Origin: Deltaproteobacteria bacterium
GTDB taxonomy: Bacteria > Myxococcota_A > UBA9160 > UBA4427
Assembly: GCA_011051925.1 (NCBI GenBank)
Contig: DRKE01000186.1
Span: 1 to 18,839, forward strand
Direction: 5' to 3'
DNA length: 18,839 bases
How positions within the stretch are numbered: position 1 is the first letter of the stretch; the number at the start of each line of letters is the position of its first letter. Positions 5,040-12,632 of this stretch are shown in pieces. The translations under genes were made by a program, and so were the position numbers. The notes beneath the pieces are model-generated. The model worked only from the letters and a program-made list of their open reading frames with translations, was not told the DNA's origin and made no database searches.

Positions 5040-7127
5040 CTAGCCGTCCAGGTAGCCCTTCAGGGAGCGGCTGCGGCTCGGATGCCGCAACTTGCGCAGT
5101 GCCTTCGCCTCGATCTGGCGGATCCGCTCGCGCGTCACGTCGAAATCCTGCCCGACCTCCTCGAGGGTCCGGTTCGCGCGCTCGCCGATCCCGAAACGCA
5201 TGCGCAGGACACGCGCTTCTCGTGGGGCCAGGGTCGCCAGGAGTTCGCGCGTATGCTCGGCCAGGCTCGACTGGATGACCGCGTCGGCCGGATTGACGAC
5301 ATTGGTGTCCTCGATGAAATCGGCCAGTCGACTGTCGTCTTCACCACCCACGGGCGTCTCCAGGCTGATCGGATCGTTCGCGATCCGGAGCACCATGCGG
5401 ACCTTTTCGAGGGGCAGCTCCAGGGTCTCCGAAAGTTCCTCGGGCTGGGGCTCGCGGCCGAGCACCTGGACGAGCTGACGCGTCGCCCGCACGAGCTTGT
5501 GGATCGTCTCGATCATGTGGACCGGAATCCGGATCGTGCGCGCCTGATCCGCGATCGCACGCGTGATCGCCTGCCGGATCCACCAGGTCGCATACGTCGA
5601 GAACTTGTAGCCGCGTCGCCATTCGAACTTGTCGACCGCCTTCATCAGGCCGATGTTGCCTTCCTGGATCAGATCCAGGAACTGCAAGCCACGGTTCGTG
5701 TATTTCTTCGCGATCGACACGACGAGACGCAGGTTCGCCTCGATCAGCTCGCTCTTCGCCTGCTGGACCCGAAGCGCCGTCGCGTCGACGGCTTCGCGGA
5801 TCCGCTCGAGTTCTTCGAAGGTGAGTTCGGATTCTTCTTCCAGCCGACGCCTGAAACCATCGAGGTTCTCGAGTTCCTCGACGGCCGTCGCGATGGCGGC
5901 GCTGTCTCCGCCGAGCCGCTCGAGTGCGTGCTTCCCCCCGGCGCTCCGCTTCGTCGACTGCTCGGCGAGCAGCAGGAAATCATCGGGCTCCAGATCGAAT
6001 CGACGGGCGATCGAAGCCGCTCGTTCATCGAGCAGGAGAAAACTCTCGAGCAGTTCCTCGAGACATCGATCGAGTTCCTTGTAGCGCTCCCGCGTCACCC
6101 GCTGTGAACGCAGGATCTTCGCGGCTTCCGCGTGCAGCCGCTCCATCTCCGCCTCGCAGGCATCGCGATCGTCGCGGCTCATGGCCTCGTCCGAAAGCTC
6201 CCGCTGTCTCGCGGTCAGATTCGACCGGATCTTCTCCAATCGTCTCATCGCGGCGAGGAAGGACTTCCGGACCTCCTCGACCGGGGGAGCGTCTTCATCG
6301 TCGAGACCATCGACGACCTTCTTCAGATCGAGCTTGCCATCGCGAACGAACTCGCCGACCTCGAGCATGCGTCGAAGACAGTAGGCGTTGCCGACCAGCG
6401 CGGCGAAATGGGCGTCGACCGCCTGTTCGATCCGCTGGGCGATCTCGACCTCGCCCTCGCGGGTCAGGAGCGAGACCTGCCCCATCTCCCGAAGATACAC
6501 ACGAACCGGATCGATACTTCCCCCGTCATCGACCGGATCGCGTGCGGGCCGGACGGATTTCGAGGCCTCCGCGCGCGTCTTCGGACCCGTGTGCGCGAGC
6601 GGGATGTCCTCTTCGCGCAGGATCGAGAGCACGCCTTCGAAATCCTCTCTTCCGAGACGTTCGTCTTCGAAGGTCAGGATGAGATCGTCCCGATTGACCG
6701 TCCCGTTCTTCCGCCCCCGATCGACCAGGGCCTTCACCGATTCGAGTTCGACGAGTTCGTCGCGGCTGAGGGGTTCGACGATCCCGGAGCCCGGATCCTT
6801 CCTCTTCGACGTCGAGCGGGCACGCGTCGAAGCCGATTTCGTCTTCGACGCGGATTTCTTCTTCATCTTCTCGGGAATCGCACGCCGGGATCCCGTCTTG
6901 CGCCTGTTGGGCTTCGCAGCGGATGCGGACGTTTTCGACGCAGCGGCGGAATCGTCGGTCCCGGCGGGCGCCGCATCCGGAGCCGCCTTCTTCGTCTTCC
7001 TCGCAGAAGAACTCTTCGCCTTGCGTGCGCGGGTGCGCGAAGGTGCGGCGTCTGCCGGTTCGATCGGAAGCTTTCCTTCGGTCACCGACTCCGCGGTCGA
7101 TTCCCGTCTGGGCGCGTTCGAGGCCAT
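5040..7127 (-). CDS. rpoD: Primary RNA polymerase sigma factor RpoD (sigma-70)
   Basis: A 695-residue primary sigma factor that directs RNA polymerase to housekeeping promoters. Order of parts: a basic Lys/Arg/Ser/Ala-rich tail (about 30-112); region 1.1 (116-180); region 1.2 (DPVRVYLREMGQVSLLTREG, 206-225); a large non-conserved region (about 240-455); region 2 (ANLRLVVSIAKKYTNRGLQF to FSTYATWWIRQAITRAI, 464-525); region 3 (about 535-610); region 4 with helix-turn-helix (TLEEVGQDFDVTRERIRQIE, 654-673). The Y/T-W-W pattern of region 2 and the RERIRQIE helix mark a group 1 sigma. ATG 7127 has GGAGGA as Shine-Dalgarno, separated from the start by seven consecutive C. It follows dnaG by 93 bases, in the rpsU-dnaG-rpoD order typical of proteobacteria. 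Oddity: the N-terminal basic tail is much longer than in E. coli (total 613 residues there). Confidence 0.97.
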   Translation of the reverse strand: MASNAPRRESTAESVTEGKLPIEPADAAPSRTRARKAKSSSARKTKKAAPDAAPAGTDDSAAASKTSASAAKPNRRKTGSRRAIPEKMKKKSASKTKSASTRARSTSKRKDPGSGIVEPLSRDELVELESVKALVDRGRKNGTVNRDDLILTFEDERLGREDFEGVLSILREEDIPLAHTGPKTRAEASKSVRPARDPVDDGGSIDPVRVYLREMGQVSLLTREGEVEIAQRIEQAVDAHFAALVGNAYCLRRMLEVGEFVRDGKLDLKKVVDGLDDEDAPPVEEVRKSFLAAMRRLEKIRSNLTARQRELSDEAMSRDDRDACEAEMERLHAEAAKILRSQRVTRERYKELDRCLEELLESFLLLDERAASIARRFDLEPDDFLLLAEQSTKRSAGGKHALERLGGDSAAIATAVEELENLDGFRRRLEEESELTFEELERIREAVDATALRVQQAKSELIEANLRLVVSIAKKYTNRGLQFLDLIQEGNIGLMKAVDKFEWRRGYKFSTYATWWIRQAITRAIADQARTIRIPVHMIETIHKLVRATRQLVQVLGREPQPEELSETLELPLEKVRMVLRIANDPISLETPVGGEDDSRLADFIEDTNVVNPADAVIQSSLAEHTRELLATLAPREARVLRMRFGIGERANRTLEEVGQDFDVTRERIRQIEAKALRKLRHPSRSRSLKGYLDG

Positions 7128-7220
7128 GGGGGGGTCCTCCTCAAGCTCTTCAACTCTACTTCCGAATTCCAGCTTTCGCCGCCTTCCCAGAACGACGCCA
7201 CGCGAAGATCCATCAGGGGG

Positions 7221-9035
7221 TCATACGCCGCCACTCGATCCGATACCCAACTGGGCCCGGCGCGCCATCAACGCCGCATTTTTTTCCGCGAGAAGCGCTT
7301 CCTTGTCCGCGCTCGGATCACCCATCCTGCGGTTCAACTCGCGCTGGCGGGCATCGCGCTGCCGGCGATCGAACCAGCCGATCAGATCGTCGAGAATCCG
7401 ATCCATCGGCCGGTCGGAATCGACGGAGACGTCGTCAGCGATCGCGATTTCCCGAAGGCGCAGGCGTGCCTCTTCGTCGAGGCGGGCTTCGACCGCGAAG
7501 GCATCCACGCCGCCGCCGTCCGGGATGAGGAGCCCCTCCGCCGCCGCTTCGATCAACTGGAGGATGATCGACTTCCAGGCGCCACCCGGCAGGATCTCCT
7601 CGAGTCGAAGCGCCATCTCGTCTCCGAAAAGTCCGGGATGTCGCAGGCAGAGTCGCGCCAGGGATCTCAGCTGGCGTTCTTGCGGATCGTCCCGGCGAGC
7701 CCGTGTGAGGCCGAGCGTTTCGGCTTCGACGCGTGTGCCCTGCGAAGATCTACGCGTTGCGTCACGCACGATCGAGGCCACCGCCGGAACCGAAGCGCCG
7801 AGGGACAATGCCAGGCGTCGGATATACTCGTCTCGCGACACGGCATCCGCGACACGCGCAAGAAGGGGGGCCAGATGGGCCACGACGTCCGCCTTCTGAT
7901 CGGGAGAGGTCGCGCCCTGACGCAGCGCGTTGTGGATCGCCGATTCCAGCGCATCGGGGGCCTCGTCGACGAGCCTGCGCAGCGCGTCGGCGCCCTCCCG
8001 CTCGAGAAAATCATCCGGATCGAGAGCGTCCGGAATCAGGACGGCGCGAACCCGCAGGCCGTGGGGCAACAGCTCTGCAAGCGCCTTCTCGGTCGCCTGC
8101 CGGCCCGCCGAGTCACCATCGAAGACCAGGACGATCTCCCGCGTGCGTCGCCTCAACTGGATCCCGTGATCGGCCGTGAGCGCGGTGCCACATGTCGCCA
8201 GCGCCTCTCCCAGGCCTGCACGAGCGAAGGCGATCCGATCGAAATACCCCTCACAGAGGATCACCCGGCCGGCCCGGCGGATCGATTCCAGGGCGTCGGG
8301 ATATCCGTAGAACGAGTTCCGTTTCCGGAAGACCGGACTCTCGGGCGTGTTCAGGTACTTGGGTTCCTGGCCCGACTCGAGGGCCCGTCCACCGAAGCCG
8401 ATCACGCGCCCCCGCACGTCCTGGATCGGGAAGGTGAGCCGGCCGCGCAGGCGATCGTAGTGGCCGTCTCCAGACTTCTTCTCAGCGAGAAGGCCAGCGG
8501 TGAGGCCGATCTCGCCCGGGATGCGATGGCGGCGGAGGCGCTCGGCGACGGCATCCCAGCGCGCGGGTGCGAAACCGATTCCGAATCGCTCGGCGGCCGC
8601 GCCGTCGAATCCGCGCGAAACGAGATAGTCGCGAGCCAGCTTCCCTTCGGGTCGACCGAGCGCCTCGCGATAGAGCGCCTGCGCCAGGCCATTCGCCTCG
8701 AACAGACGCGTCGTGAGTCCCGCATCGGCCGAGCCCCGTTCCTCGGGGATCTCGATGCCGAGTTCGGAAGCCAGGTTCCGAGCGGCTTCGGGGAAGGAGA
8801 GGCCCTCGTGCTTCATCAGGAAGCCGATGACGTCGCCGCCCTCCTGGCAGCCGAAACAATGGAAGATCTGTCGGTCGGGATTGACGTTGAACGAGGGCGT
8901 CTTCTCGTCGTGGAAGGGACAGAGCCCCTTCCAGTTCCGACCGGCCTGCTTCAAATCGACGTAGCGGGAGATGAACCCGACGATGTCCGCCCGGTTCCGG
9001 ATCTCTTGGATCGCGGTTTCAGGGATCCGACTCAA
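7221..9035 (-). CDS. dnaG: DNA primase DnaG
   Basis: A 604-residue primase that makes RNA primers for replication forks. The N-terminal CHC2 zinc ribbon is complete (C39, H42, C60, C63). The catalytic core has EPKYLNTPESPVFRKRN (224-240) and a TOPRIM fold with E262 (CEGYFD), D306 and D308 (DGDSAG). The C-terminal part (about 440-604) should be the DnaB-helicase-binding domain and is poorly conserved as expected. Length is close to E. coli (581). The start is TTG 9035-9033: GAGAGG lies five bases upstream, the next in-frame Met is past the zinc ribbon, and the protein begins with the expected 'RIPETAIQEIRNRADIV'. It follows rpsU by 25 bases, so the dnaG Shine-Dalgarno sits in that gap, and it precedes rpoD by 93 bases: the macromolecular-synthesis operon. 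Confidence 0.97.
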   Translation of the reverse strand: MSRIPETAIQEIRNRADIVGFISRYVDLKQAGRNWKGLCPFHDEKTPSFNVNPDRQIFHCFGCQEGGDVIGFLMKHEGLSFPEAARNLASELGIEIPEERGSADAGLTTRLFEANGLAQALYREALGRPEGKLARDYLVSRGFDGAAAERFGIGFAPARWDAVAERLRRHRIPGEIGLTAGLLAEKKSGDGHYDRLRGRLTFPIQDVRGRVIGFGGRALESGQEPKYLNTPESPVFRKRNSFYGYPDALESIRRAGRVILCEGYFDRIAFARAGLGEALATCGTALTADHGIQLRRRTREIVLVFDGDSAGRQATEKALAELLPHGLRVRAVLIPDALDPDDFLEREGADALRRLVDEAPDALESAIHNALRQGATSPDQKADVVAHLAPLLARVADAVSRDEYIRRLALSLGASVPAVASIVRDATRRSSQGTRVEAETLGLTRARRDDPQERQLRSLARLCLRHPGLFGDEMALRLEEILPGGAWKSIILQLIEAAAEGLLIPDGGGVDAFAVEARLDEEARLRLREIAIADDVSVDSDRPMDRILDDLIGWFDRRQRDARQRELNRRMGDPSADKEALLAEKNAALMARRAQLGIGSSGGV

Positions 9036-9040
9036 ACCAA

Positions 9041-9046
9041 CCTCTC
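9041..9046 (-). promoter_or_regulatory. Shine-Dalgarno GAGAGG of dnaG (TTG start)
   Basis: GAGAGG on the minus strand, five bases before TTG 9035-9033. It lies inside the 25-base gap between rpsU and dnaG and fixes the non-ATG start of the primase. Confidence 0.7.
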
Positions 9047-9060
9047 GCGCGTCGTCAAAG

Positions 9061-9258
9061 CTAGTTCACCGAACGACGCGCCTTCTTGATCGCCCGCTTG
9101 CGTGCGGCGGCTTCCTTCTTCTTCTTCCGGATGCTCGGCTTGTCGTAGTACTCGCGACGCCGCAGCTCGGTCAGGATGCCTGCCTTCTCGCAGGTCTTCT
9201 TGAAACGCTTGAGCGCGCCTTCGAAGGACTCGCTCTCCTTGATCTTGATGACCGGCAT
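9061..9258 (-). CDS. rpsU: 30S ribosomal protein S21
   Basis: A 65-residue basic protein beginning MPVIKIKESESFEGALKRFK and continuing with KAGILTELRRREYYDKPSIR then a Lys/Arg-rich tail (KKKKEAAARKRAIKKARRSV). This is the standard S21 pattern and length (E. coli 71). S21 sits near the anti-Shine-Dalgarno end of 16S rRNA in the 30S platform and helps initiation. The start is ATG 9258, with AGGGGA (9265-9270 on the plus strand) six bases upstream; the frame stays open upstream to 9477 without resembling any protein. It is the first gene of rpsU-dnaG-rpoD and follows hisF after 342 bases. The Shine-Dalgarno lies inside a stem-loop (9265-9284), which may control translation. Confidence 0.95.
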   Translation of the reverse strand: MPVIKIKESESFEGALKRFKKTCEKAGILTELRRREYYDKPSIRKKKKEAAARKRAIKKARRSVN

Positions 9259-9264
9259 GTTCAC

Positions 9265-9325
9265 TCCCCTCGCCGTCGCGGGGACCCGATCGACATGCCG
9301 GGGATCCGAACCGGTCGGATCTCCC
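9265..9325 (-). promoter_or_regulatory. Stem-loops in the rpsU leader, one covering the SD
   Basis: Nearest the gene, TCCCC (minus strand, 9284-9280) pairs with GGGGA (9269-9265), extended by two more pairs across a two-base bulge and a four-base loop; the paired GGGGA is the core of the rpsU Shine-Dalgarno. Further upstream, GATCCGA pairs with TCGGATC around a five-base loop, extended by three G-C pairs past one bulged base (9300-9325). The pairings are seen directly; a regulatory role is inferred. Confidence 0.4.
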
Positions 9326-9555
9326 TGATCCGTCGGTCGCCCCGGCTGTGAGTAACCCGAAGGCCTGCTTCGTGGCGCGCTATTCGAAAAACGCCCGCCC
9401 CCACTCGTCGATTGCATCTCCGCTGCGTATTCGTGGTTTTCCGCCTCCGACTCCGACCGGTCCCGGCCGGCTCGCATCCTTCCGCGGATTCCGATCGCCA
9501 GATCGCACGTGTGATTCCCACTACGATCCGATCCGGGAACACGCGAAAGGTGCGG

Positions 9556-9583
9556 AACCTAGCGCAGCCCGATCCGGTCTCAA
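9556..9583 (-). promoter_or_regulatory. Possible sigma-70 promoter for rpsU-dnaG-rpoD
   Basis: On the minus strand TTGAGA (9583-9578, five of six to TTGACA) is followed after 16 bases by TAGGTT (9561-9556, three of six to TATAAT). It begins 17 bases beyond the hisF stop, where a promoter separating the two operons is expected. The -10 match is poor. Confidence 0.35.
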
Positions 9584-9600
9584 AGATATCCCACGGGGAA

Positions 9601-10401
9601 TCAACGGCTTCCCACCGGTTGGCGAACGGGAATGCCCAATGCGAGCAGGTCGCGCTTCACCTCGCCCACGGTCGTTTCGCGGAAATGGAAGATCGAGGCG
9701 GCGAGGGCCGCCTGGCAGTGGCCCCCTTCGGGTCCTTCGTCAAGCGCCGAAGCCAGATCAGCCGAGCTTCCCCCACCGCCGGAGGCGATGACGGGAATCG
9801 GGACACGATCTGCCACCGCACGCAGCATCGCGAGGTCGTAGCCACTCTTCGTACCGTCCCGATCCATGCTCGTGAGCAGGATCTCACCGGCACCCGCCTC
9901 GGCCATCCGGGCGGCCCATCCGACCGCATCGATCCCGGTCGCCTGGCGGCCGCCATGGGTGAAGACCTCCCAGCGATCGGGCTCGCCCTCGGCGGAAACC
10001 CGTTTCGCATCGATGGCCACCACGAGATTGGCGCTCCCGATCTTCGCCGCCGCCTCGCAGACGAGATCGGGATCCCGGATCGTGGCCGTCATGATCGAGA
10101 CCTTGTCGGCCCCGGCGTTCAGCAGATCCCGGATATCGTCGAGCGAACGAACGCCGCCTCCGACCGTGAGCGGCATGAAGATGCTCTCCGCCGTCCGTGC
10201 GACGACGTCGAGCAGGATGTCGCGCTCTTCGTGGCTGGCCGTGATGTCGAGAAACGTGATCTCGTCGGCCTCCTGTTCGTCGTAACGCCGAGCGACCTCG
10301 ACCGGGTCGCCCGCATCGACGTGATCGATGTATCTGACGCCCTTCACGACCCGCCCCTGATCCACGTCGAGACAGGGAATGATGCGCTTCAGCAGGGTCA
10401 T
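9601..10401 (-). CDS. hisF: Imidazole glycerol phosphate synthase cyclase subunit HisF
   Basis: A 266-residue (beta-alpha)8 barrel that takes ammonia from HisH and converts PRFAR to imidazole glycerol phosphate and AICAR. Catalytic Asp12 (IPCLDVDQGRVVKG) and Asp131 (VVAIDAKRV) are present, as are the phosphate-binding loops TVGGGVRS, ILLTSMDRDGTKSGYD and ASGGGGS, and the family ending LAASIFHFRE. Length is slightly above the usual 250-258. The start ATG overlaps the hisA stop by ATGA (10398-10401), giving translational coupling and 1:1 production with the upstream his genes. Oddity: the usually conserved Asn of the KVSIN(T/S)A strand is Met104 here (KVSIMTATI). It is the last his gene; hisI/hisE do not follow, and rpsU starts 342 bases on. 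Confidence 0.97.
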   Translation of the reverse strand: MTLLKRIIPCLDVDQGRVVKGVRYIDHVDAGDPVEVARRYDEQEADEITFLDITASHEERDILLDVVARTAESIFMPLTVGGGVRSLDDIRDLLNAGADKVSIMTATIRDPDLVCEAAAKIGSANLVVAIDAKRVSAEGEPDRWEVFTHGGRQATGIDAVGWAARMAEAGAGEILLTSMDRDGTKSGYDLAMLRAVADRVPIPVIASGGGGSSADLASALDEGPEGGHCQAALAASIFHFRETTVGEVKRDLLALGIPVRQPVGSR

Positions 10402-11159
10402 GACGGCTCCGATCCTTCCCCGGTCGAACGAAGCGCTGCTTCGAGATCGACGTTCCCCGTATAGATCGCCCGGCCCACGATCACACCACGGATCCCGTCG
10501 TTTCGAAGGGCGGCCGCAGCAACGATGTCCTCGTTCCGCGCGACCCCACCCGAGACGATGACGGGAATCCCGATCGCGCGCGCCAGCTCACGGGTCGCTT
10601 CGAGATTCGGCCCCGTCAGCATGCCGTCGCGAGCGATGTCGGTATAGACGATCGCCGCCACGCCAGCGTCCTCGAAGCGTTTCGCGACCTCGATCGCCGT
10701 CCTCTCGCTCGCCTCCAGCCACCCCTCGACCGCGACGCGCCCCTCCCGGGCATCGATGCCCACGACGATCCGGCCCGGATGCGCGGCCGCCGCCTTGCGA
10801 ACCAGTTCCGGATCACGAAGCGCGACGGTCCCGAGGATCACCCGGTCGAGACCCCAGTCGAGGGCTTCCTCGATCCCTGCGAGCGTTCGCAGCCCCCCTC
10901 CGAGTTGGACGGGCAGCCCACCCACCGCAGCGACGATCCGTCGGACGGCGTCCGCCTGGACCGGTCGTCCGGCTTTCGCCCCCTCGAGATCGACGACGTG
11001 CAGACGGCGGATTCCGGCCGCTGCGAAGCGGCCGGCCACTCTCGTCGGATCCTCGTCATAGACCGTCGCCTCGTCGTAGCGGCCCTGGGAAAGGCGCACG
11101 GCCTCGCCCCCGAGCAGATCGATCGCCGGGATCACTTCGAAGGGATCGTCCGATCTCAT
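10398..11159 (-). CDS. hisA: ProFAR isomerase HisA
   Basis: A 253-residue barrel enzyme that isomerises ProFAR to PRFAR by an Amadori rearrangement, the step before HisHF. General acid/base residues Asp14 (VIPAIDLLGGEAVRL) and Asp174 (IVYTDIARDGMLTGPN) are both present, with phosphate-binding motifs QLGGGLR (85-91), VSGGV (202-206) and VIVGRAIYTG (226-235). Length fits the family (about 245). ATG 11159 overlaps the hisH stop (ATGA, 11156-11159), so translation is coupled on both sides. The frame is open further upstream, to 11417, but that part lies inside hisH in another frame and is not protein-like. Confidence 0.97.
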   Translation of the reverse strand: MRSDDPFEVIPAIDLLGGEAVRLSQGRYDEATVYDEDPTRVAGRFAAAGIRRLHVVDLEGAKAGRPVQADAVRRIVAAVGGLPVQLGGGLRTLAGIEEALDWGLDRVILGTVALRDPELVRKAAAAHPGRIVVGIDAREGRVAVEGWLEASERTAIEVAKRFEDAGVAAIVYTDIARDGMLTGPNLEATRELARAIGIPVIVSGGVARNEDIVAAAALRNDGIRGVIVGRAIYTGNVDLEAALRSTGEGSEPS

Positions 11160-11797
11160 CGCGATTCCCCGATCCACGCACGATAGGCGTCCAGCAATCG
11201 CTTGCCGGCCGACTGACTCTTCTCGGGATGGAACTGGACGGCGAAGACGTTGTCCTTCGCCACCGCTGCCGCGAAGGGTCCGCCATAGTCGGCACGACCG
11301 ACGATGATGTCCGGGTCGAGGGGTTCCGGCCGATACGAGTGGACGAAATAATAGACATCCGACGCCGGCAATCCCGCGAGCATCGGATGGTCCCCCTCGA
11401 AGCGGACCTCGTTCCAACCGATATGCGGAATGCGCAGGGGCTCACCGGCCGCGTCCTTCTCCGGAAAGCGCGTCACCCGACCTGCGAGCCTGCCGAGCCC
11501 GGGCGTCGTCCCGTGTTCCTCGCCTTCGTCGAAGAGGAGCTGGAGACCGAAGCAGATGCCCAGATAGGGGCGCCCACGGTCGGTGGCCTGCCGGATCGCA
11601 TCGGCCAGGCCCGACTCCTCGAGGGCCGCGACGGCATCCCGGAAGGCCCCCACGCCGGGCAGCAGCACGCCATCGGCGTCCCGCACGACGGCCGGATCCC
11701 CGGTCACCACGGGCTGCAGTTCCGATCGTTCGAGCGCCTTCGCGACGCTTCTGAGATTTCCGGCGCCATAGTCGACGAGCGCTATGCGGGGACGCAT
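11156..11797 (-). CDS. hisH: Imidazole glycerol phosphate synthase glutaminase subunit HisH
   Basis: A 213-residue class I glutamine amidotransferase that hydrolyses glutamine and channels ammonia to HisF. The triad is complete: nucleophile Cys82 in YLGICFGLQLLFD, and His190 and Glu192 in AVQFHPEKSQ. The oxyanion strand PGVGAF (47-52) and the HisF-interface segments IPHIGWNEV and YYFVHSY are present. The nucleophile elbow reads GICFGLQ where GICLGMQ is common, a conservative change. ATG 11797 lies four bases after the hisB stop (11802) and the gene ends overlapping hisA, so hisB-hisH-hisA-hisF is a tight unit. Confidence 0.97.
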   Translation of the reverse strand: MRPRIALVDYGAGNLRSVAKALERSELQPVVTGDPAVVRDADGVLLPGVGAFRDAVAALEESGLADAIRQATDRGRPYLGICFGLQLLFDEGEEHGTTPGLGRLAGRVTRFPEKDAAGEPLRIPHIGWNEVRFEGDHPMLAGLPASDVYYFVHSYRPEPLDPDIIVGRADYGGPFAAAVAKDNVFAVQFHPEKSQSAGKRLLDAYRAWIGESR

Positions 11798-11801
11798 CGG
11801 T

Positions 11802-12428
11802 CTAGAGCGCTCCCTTCACCGTCGGCAGTCCCGTCTCGCGCGGATCGATCGCCACGGCGTCCCGAAGCGCCCGGGCCAATCCCTTGAAGGCCGCCTCGAC
11901 GCAGTGGTGGGGACTCTTGCCGTAGCGCTTCTCGACATGCAGATCGATCCCGGCAGTCTGCGAGAATGCGTACATGAAATCCTCGACGAGACTCGCATCG
12001 AAGGAACCGATCCGATCGTTGTCGAGGCTCATCTGGTAGACGAGATAGGGCCGATTCGAGACGTCGACCGCGACCTCGACCTTGGATTCCGCCATCGGAA
12101 GCAGACAGGATCCGAAACGGCGGATTCCGGAAGCGCTTCCGAGCGCCTCGCGAAAGGCCTGCCCGAGTGAGATGCCCACGTCCTCGACCGTGTGATGGAA
12201 ATCGACCTCGACGTCGCCCTTCGCTTCGATTTCGAGATCGAAGAGGCCATGGCGCGCGAAGGACTCGAGCATGTGATCGAAGAAGGGTATTCCCGTCGAC
12301 ACGTCGTACTGACCCGATCCATCCAGATCGATGCGGATCCGGATCGCGGTTTCCTTGGTCTTGCGGGCGATCGTGGCGACACGCTCTGCGCCCGCCTCGG
12401 CGGACGGCTCTTTCGCTTTCGGCGACAT
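11802..12428 (-). CDS. hisB: Imidazoleglycerol-phosphate dehydratase HisB
   Basis: A 208-residue monofunctional IGP dehydratase, manganese dependent, converting IGP to imidazole acetol phosphate. Metal and active-site motifs: FFDHML (49-54), FHHTVEDVGISLGQA (77-91), YGKSPHHCVEAAFKGLARAL (169-188). There is no fused histidinol phosphatase domain, unlike E. coli HisB. The first 22 residues are a short Ala/Glu-rich extension. ATG 12428 has GGGGA seven bases upstream; the frame is open to 12602 but the added residues are low-complexity. The substrate loop reads LPMAESKVEVAVDVSNRPY, where most homologues have PMDE(A/T), a small divergence. It sits 204 bases after hisD, the largest gap within this his block, and four bases before hisH. 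Confidence 0.95.
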   Translation of the reverse strand: MSPKAKEPSAEAGAERVATIARKTKETAIRIRIDLDGSGQYDVSTGIPFFDHMLESFARHGLFDLEIEAKGDVEVDFHHTVEDVGISLGQAFREALGSASGIRRFGSCLLPMAESKVEVAVDVSNRPYLVYQMSLDNDRIGSFDASLVEDFMYAFSQTAGIDLHVEKRYGKSPHHCVEAAFKGLARALRDAVAIDPRETGLPTVKGAL

Positions 12429-12443
12429 CGGATTTCCCCGTTC

Positions 12444-12458
12444 GGGCCCGGCGGGCCC
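12444..12458 (-). promoter_or_regulatory. GC stem-loop just upstream of hisB SD
   Basis: GGGCCC (12453-12458) and GGGCCC (12444-12449) are separated by three bases and can form a six-pair hairpin ending only a few bases before the hisB Shine-Dalgarno (near 12434-12438). It lies in the 204-base hisD-hisB gap. On the message it is preceded by TTCTTTTC. No his leader peptide (run of His codons) is seen. Confidence 0.3.
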
Positions 12459-12632
12459 CCGAAAAGAACTGACCGATCCCGACGACGAGACGGAATCGGC
12501 GGGTCGGGTCGCGAGCGGAACGGCCCGGAAGGCCGGATCCCGGTCGCGCGCCGACGCAGGATACCTTCGCTTCGGTCGGGATGCGCGTCTCGTTCCCGGC
12601 ACGACCGACGGACGGGCGGGCGGAACGGGGCT

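Larger units (their letters stand above)
9259..9600 (-). other. rpsU leader and hisF-rpsU spacer
   Basis: 342 bases without a supported gene. On the minus strand it holds a possible sigma-70 promoter just after hisF (9556-9583), a 10-pair stem-loop (9300-9325) and a Shine-Dalgarno-sequestering stem-loop (9265-9284). A small CGAAG/CTTCG hairpin lies at 9358-9372. If the promoter is used, the leader is about 290 bases, long for a ribosomal protein gene. The open frames crossing it are low-complexity and lack Shine-Dalgarno sites. Confidence 0.6.

Noticed and set aside
6132..9089. 985-codon open frame antisense to dnaG and rpoD
   Set aside because: It lies opposite two unmistakable genes and is open only because high GC makes stops rare in that frame; its product is low-complexity and has no known domain.
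12429..12632. Remnant of hisC or a small gene between hisD and hisB
   Set aside because: No frame shows aminotransferase motifs and none has a Shine-Dalgarno.
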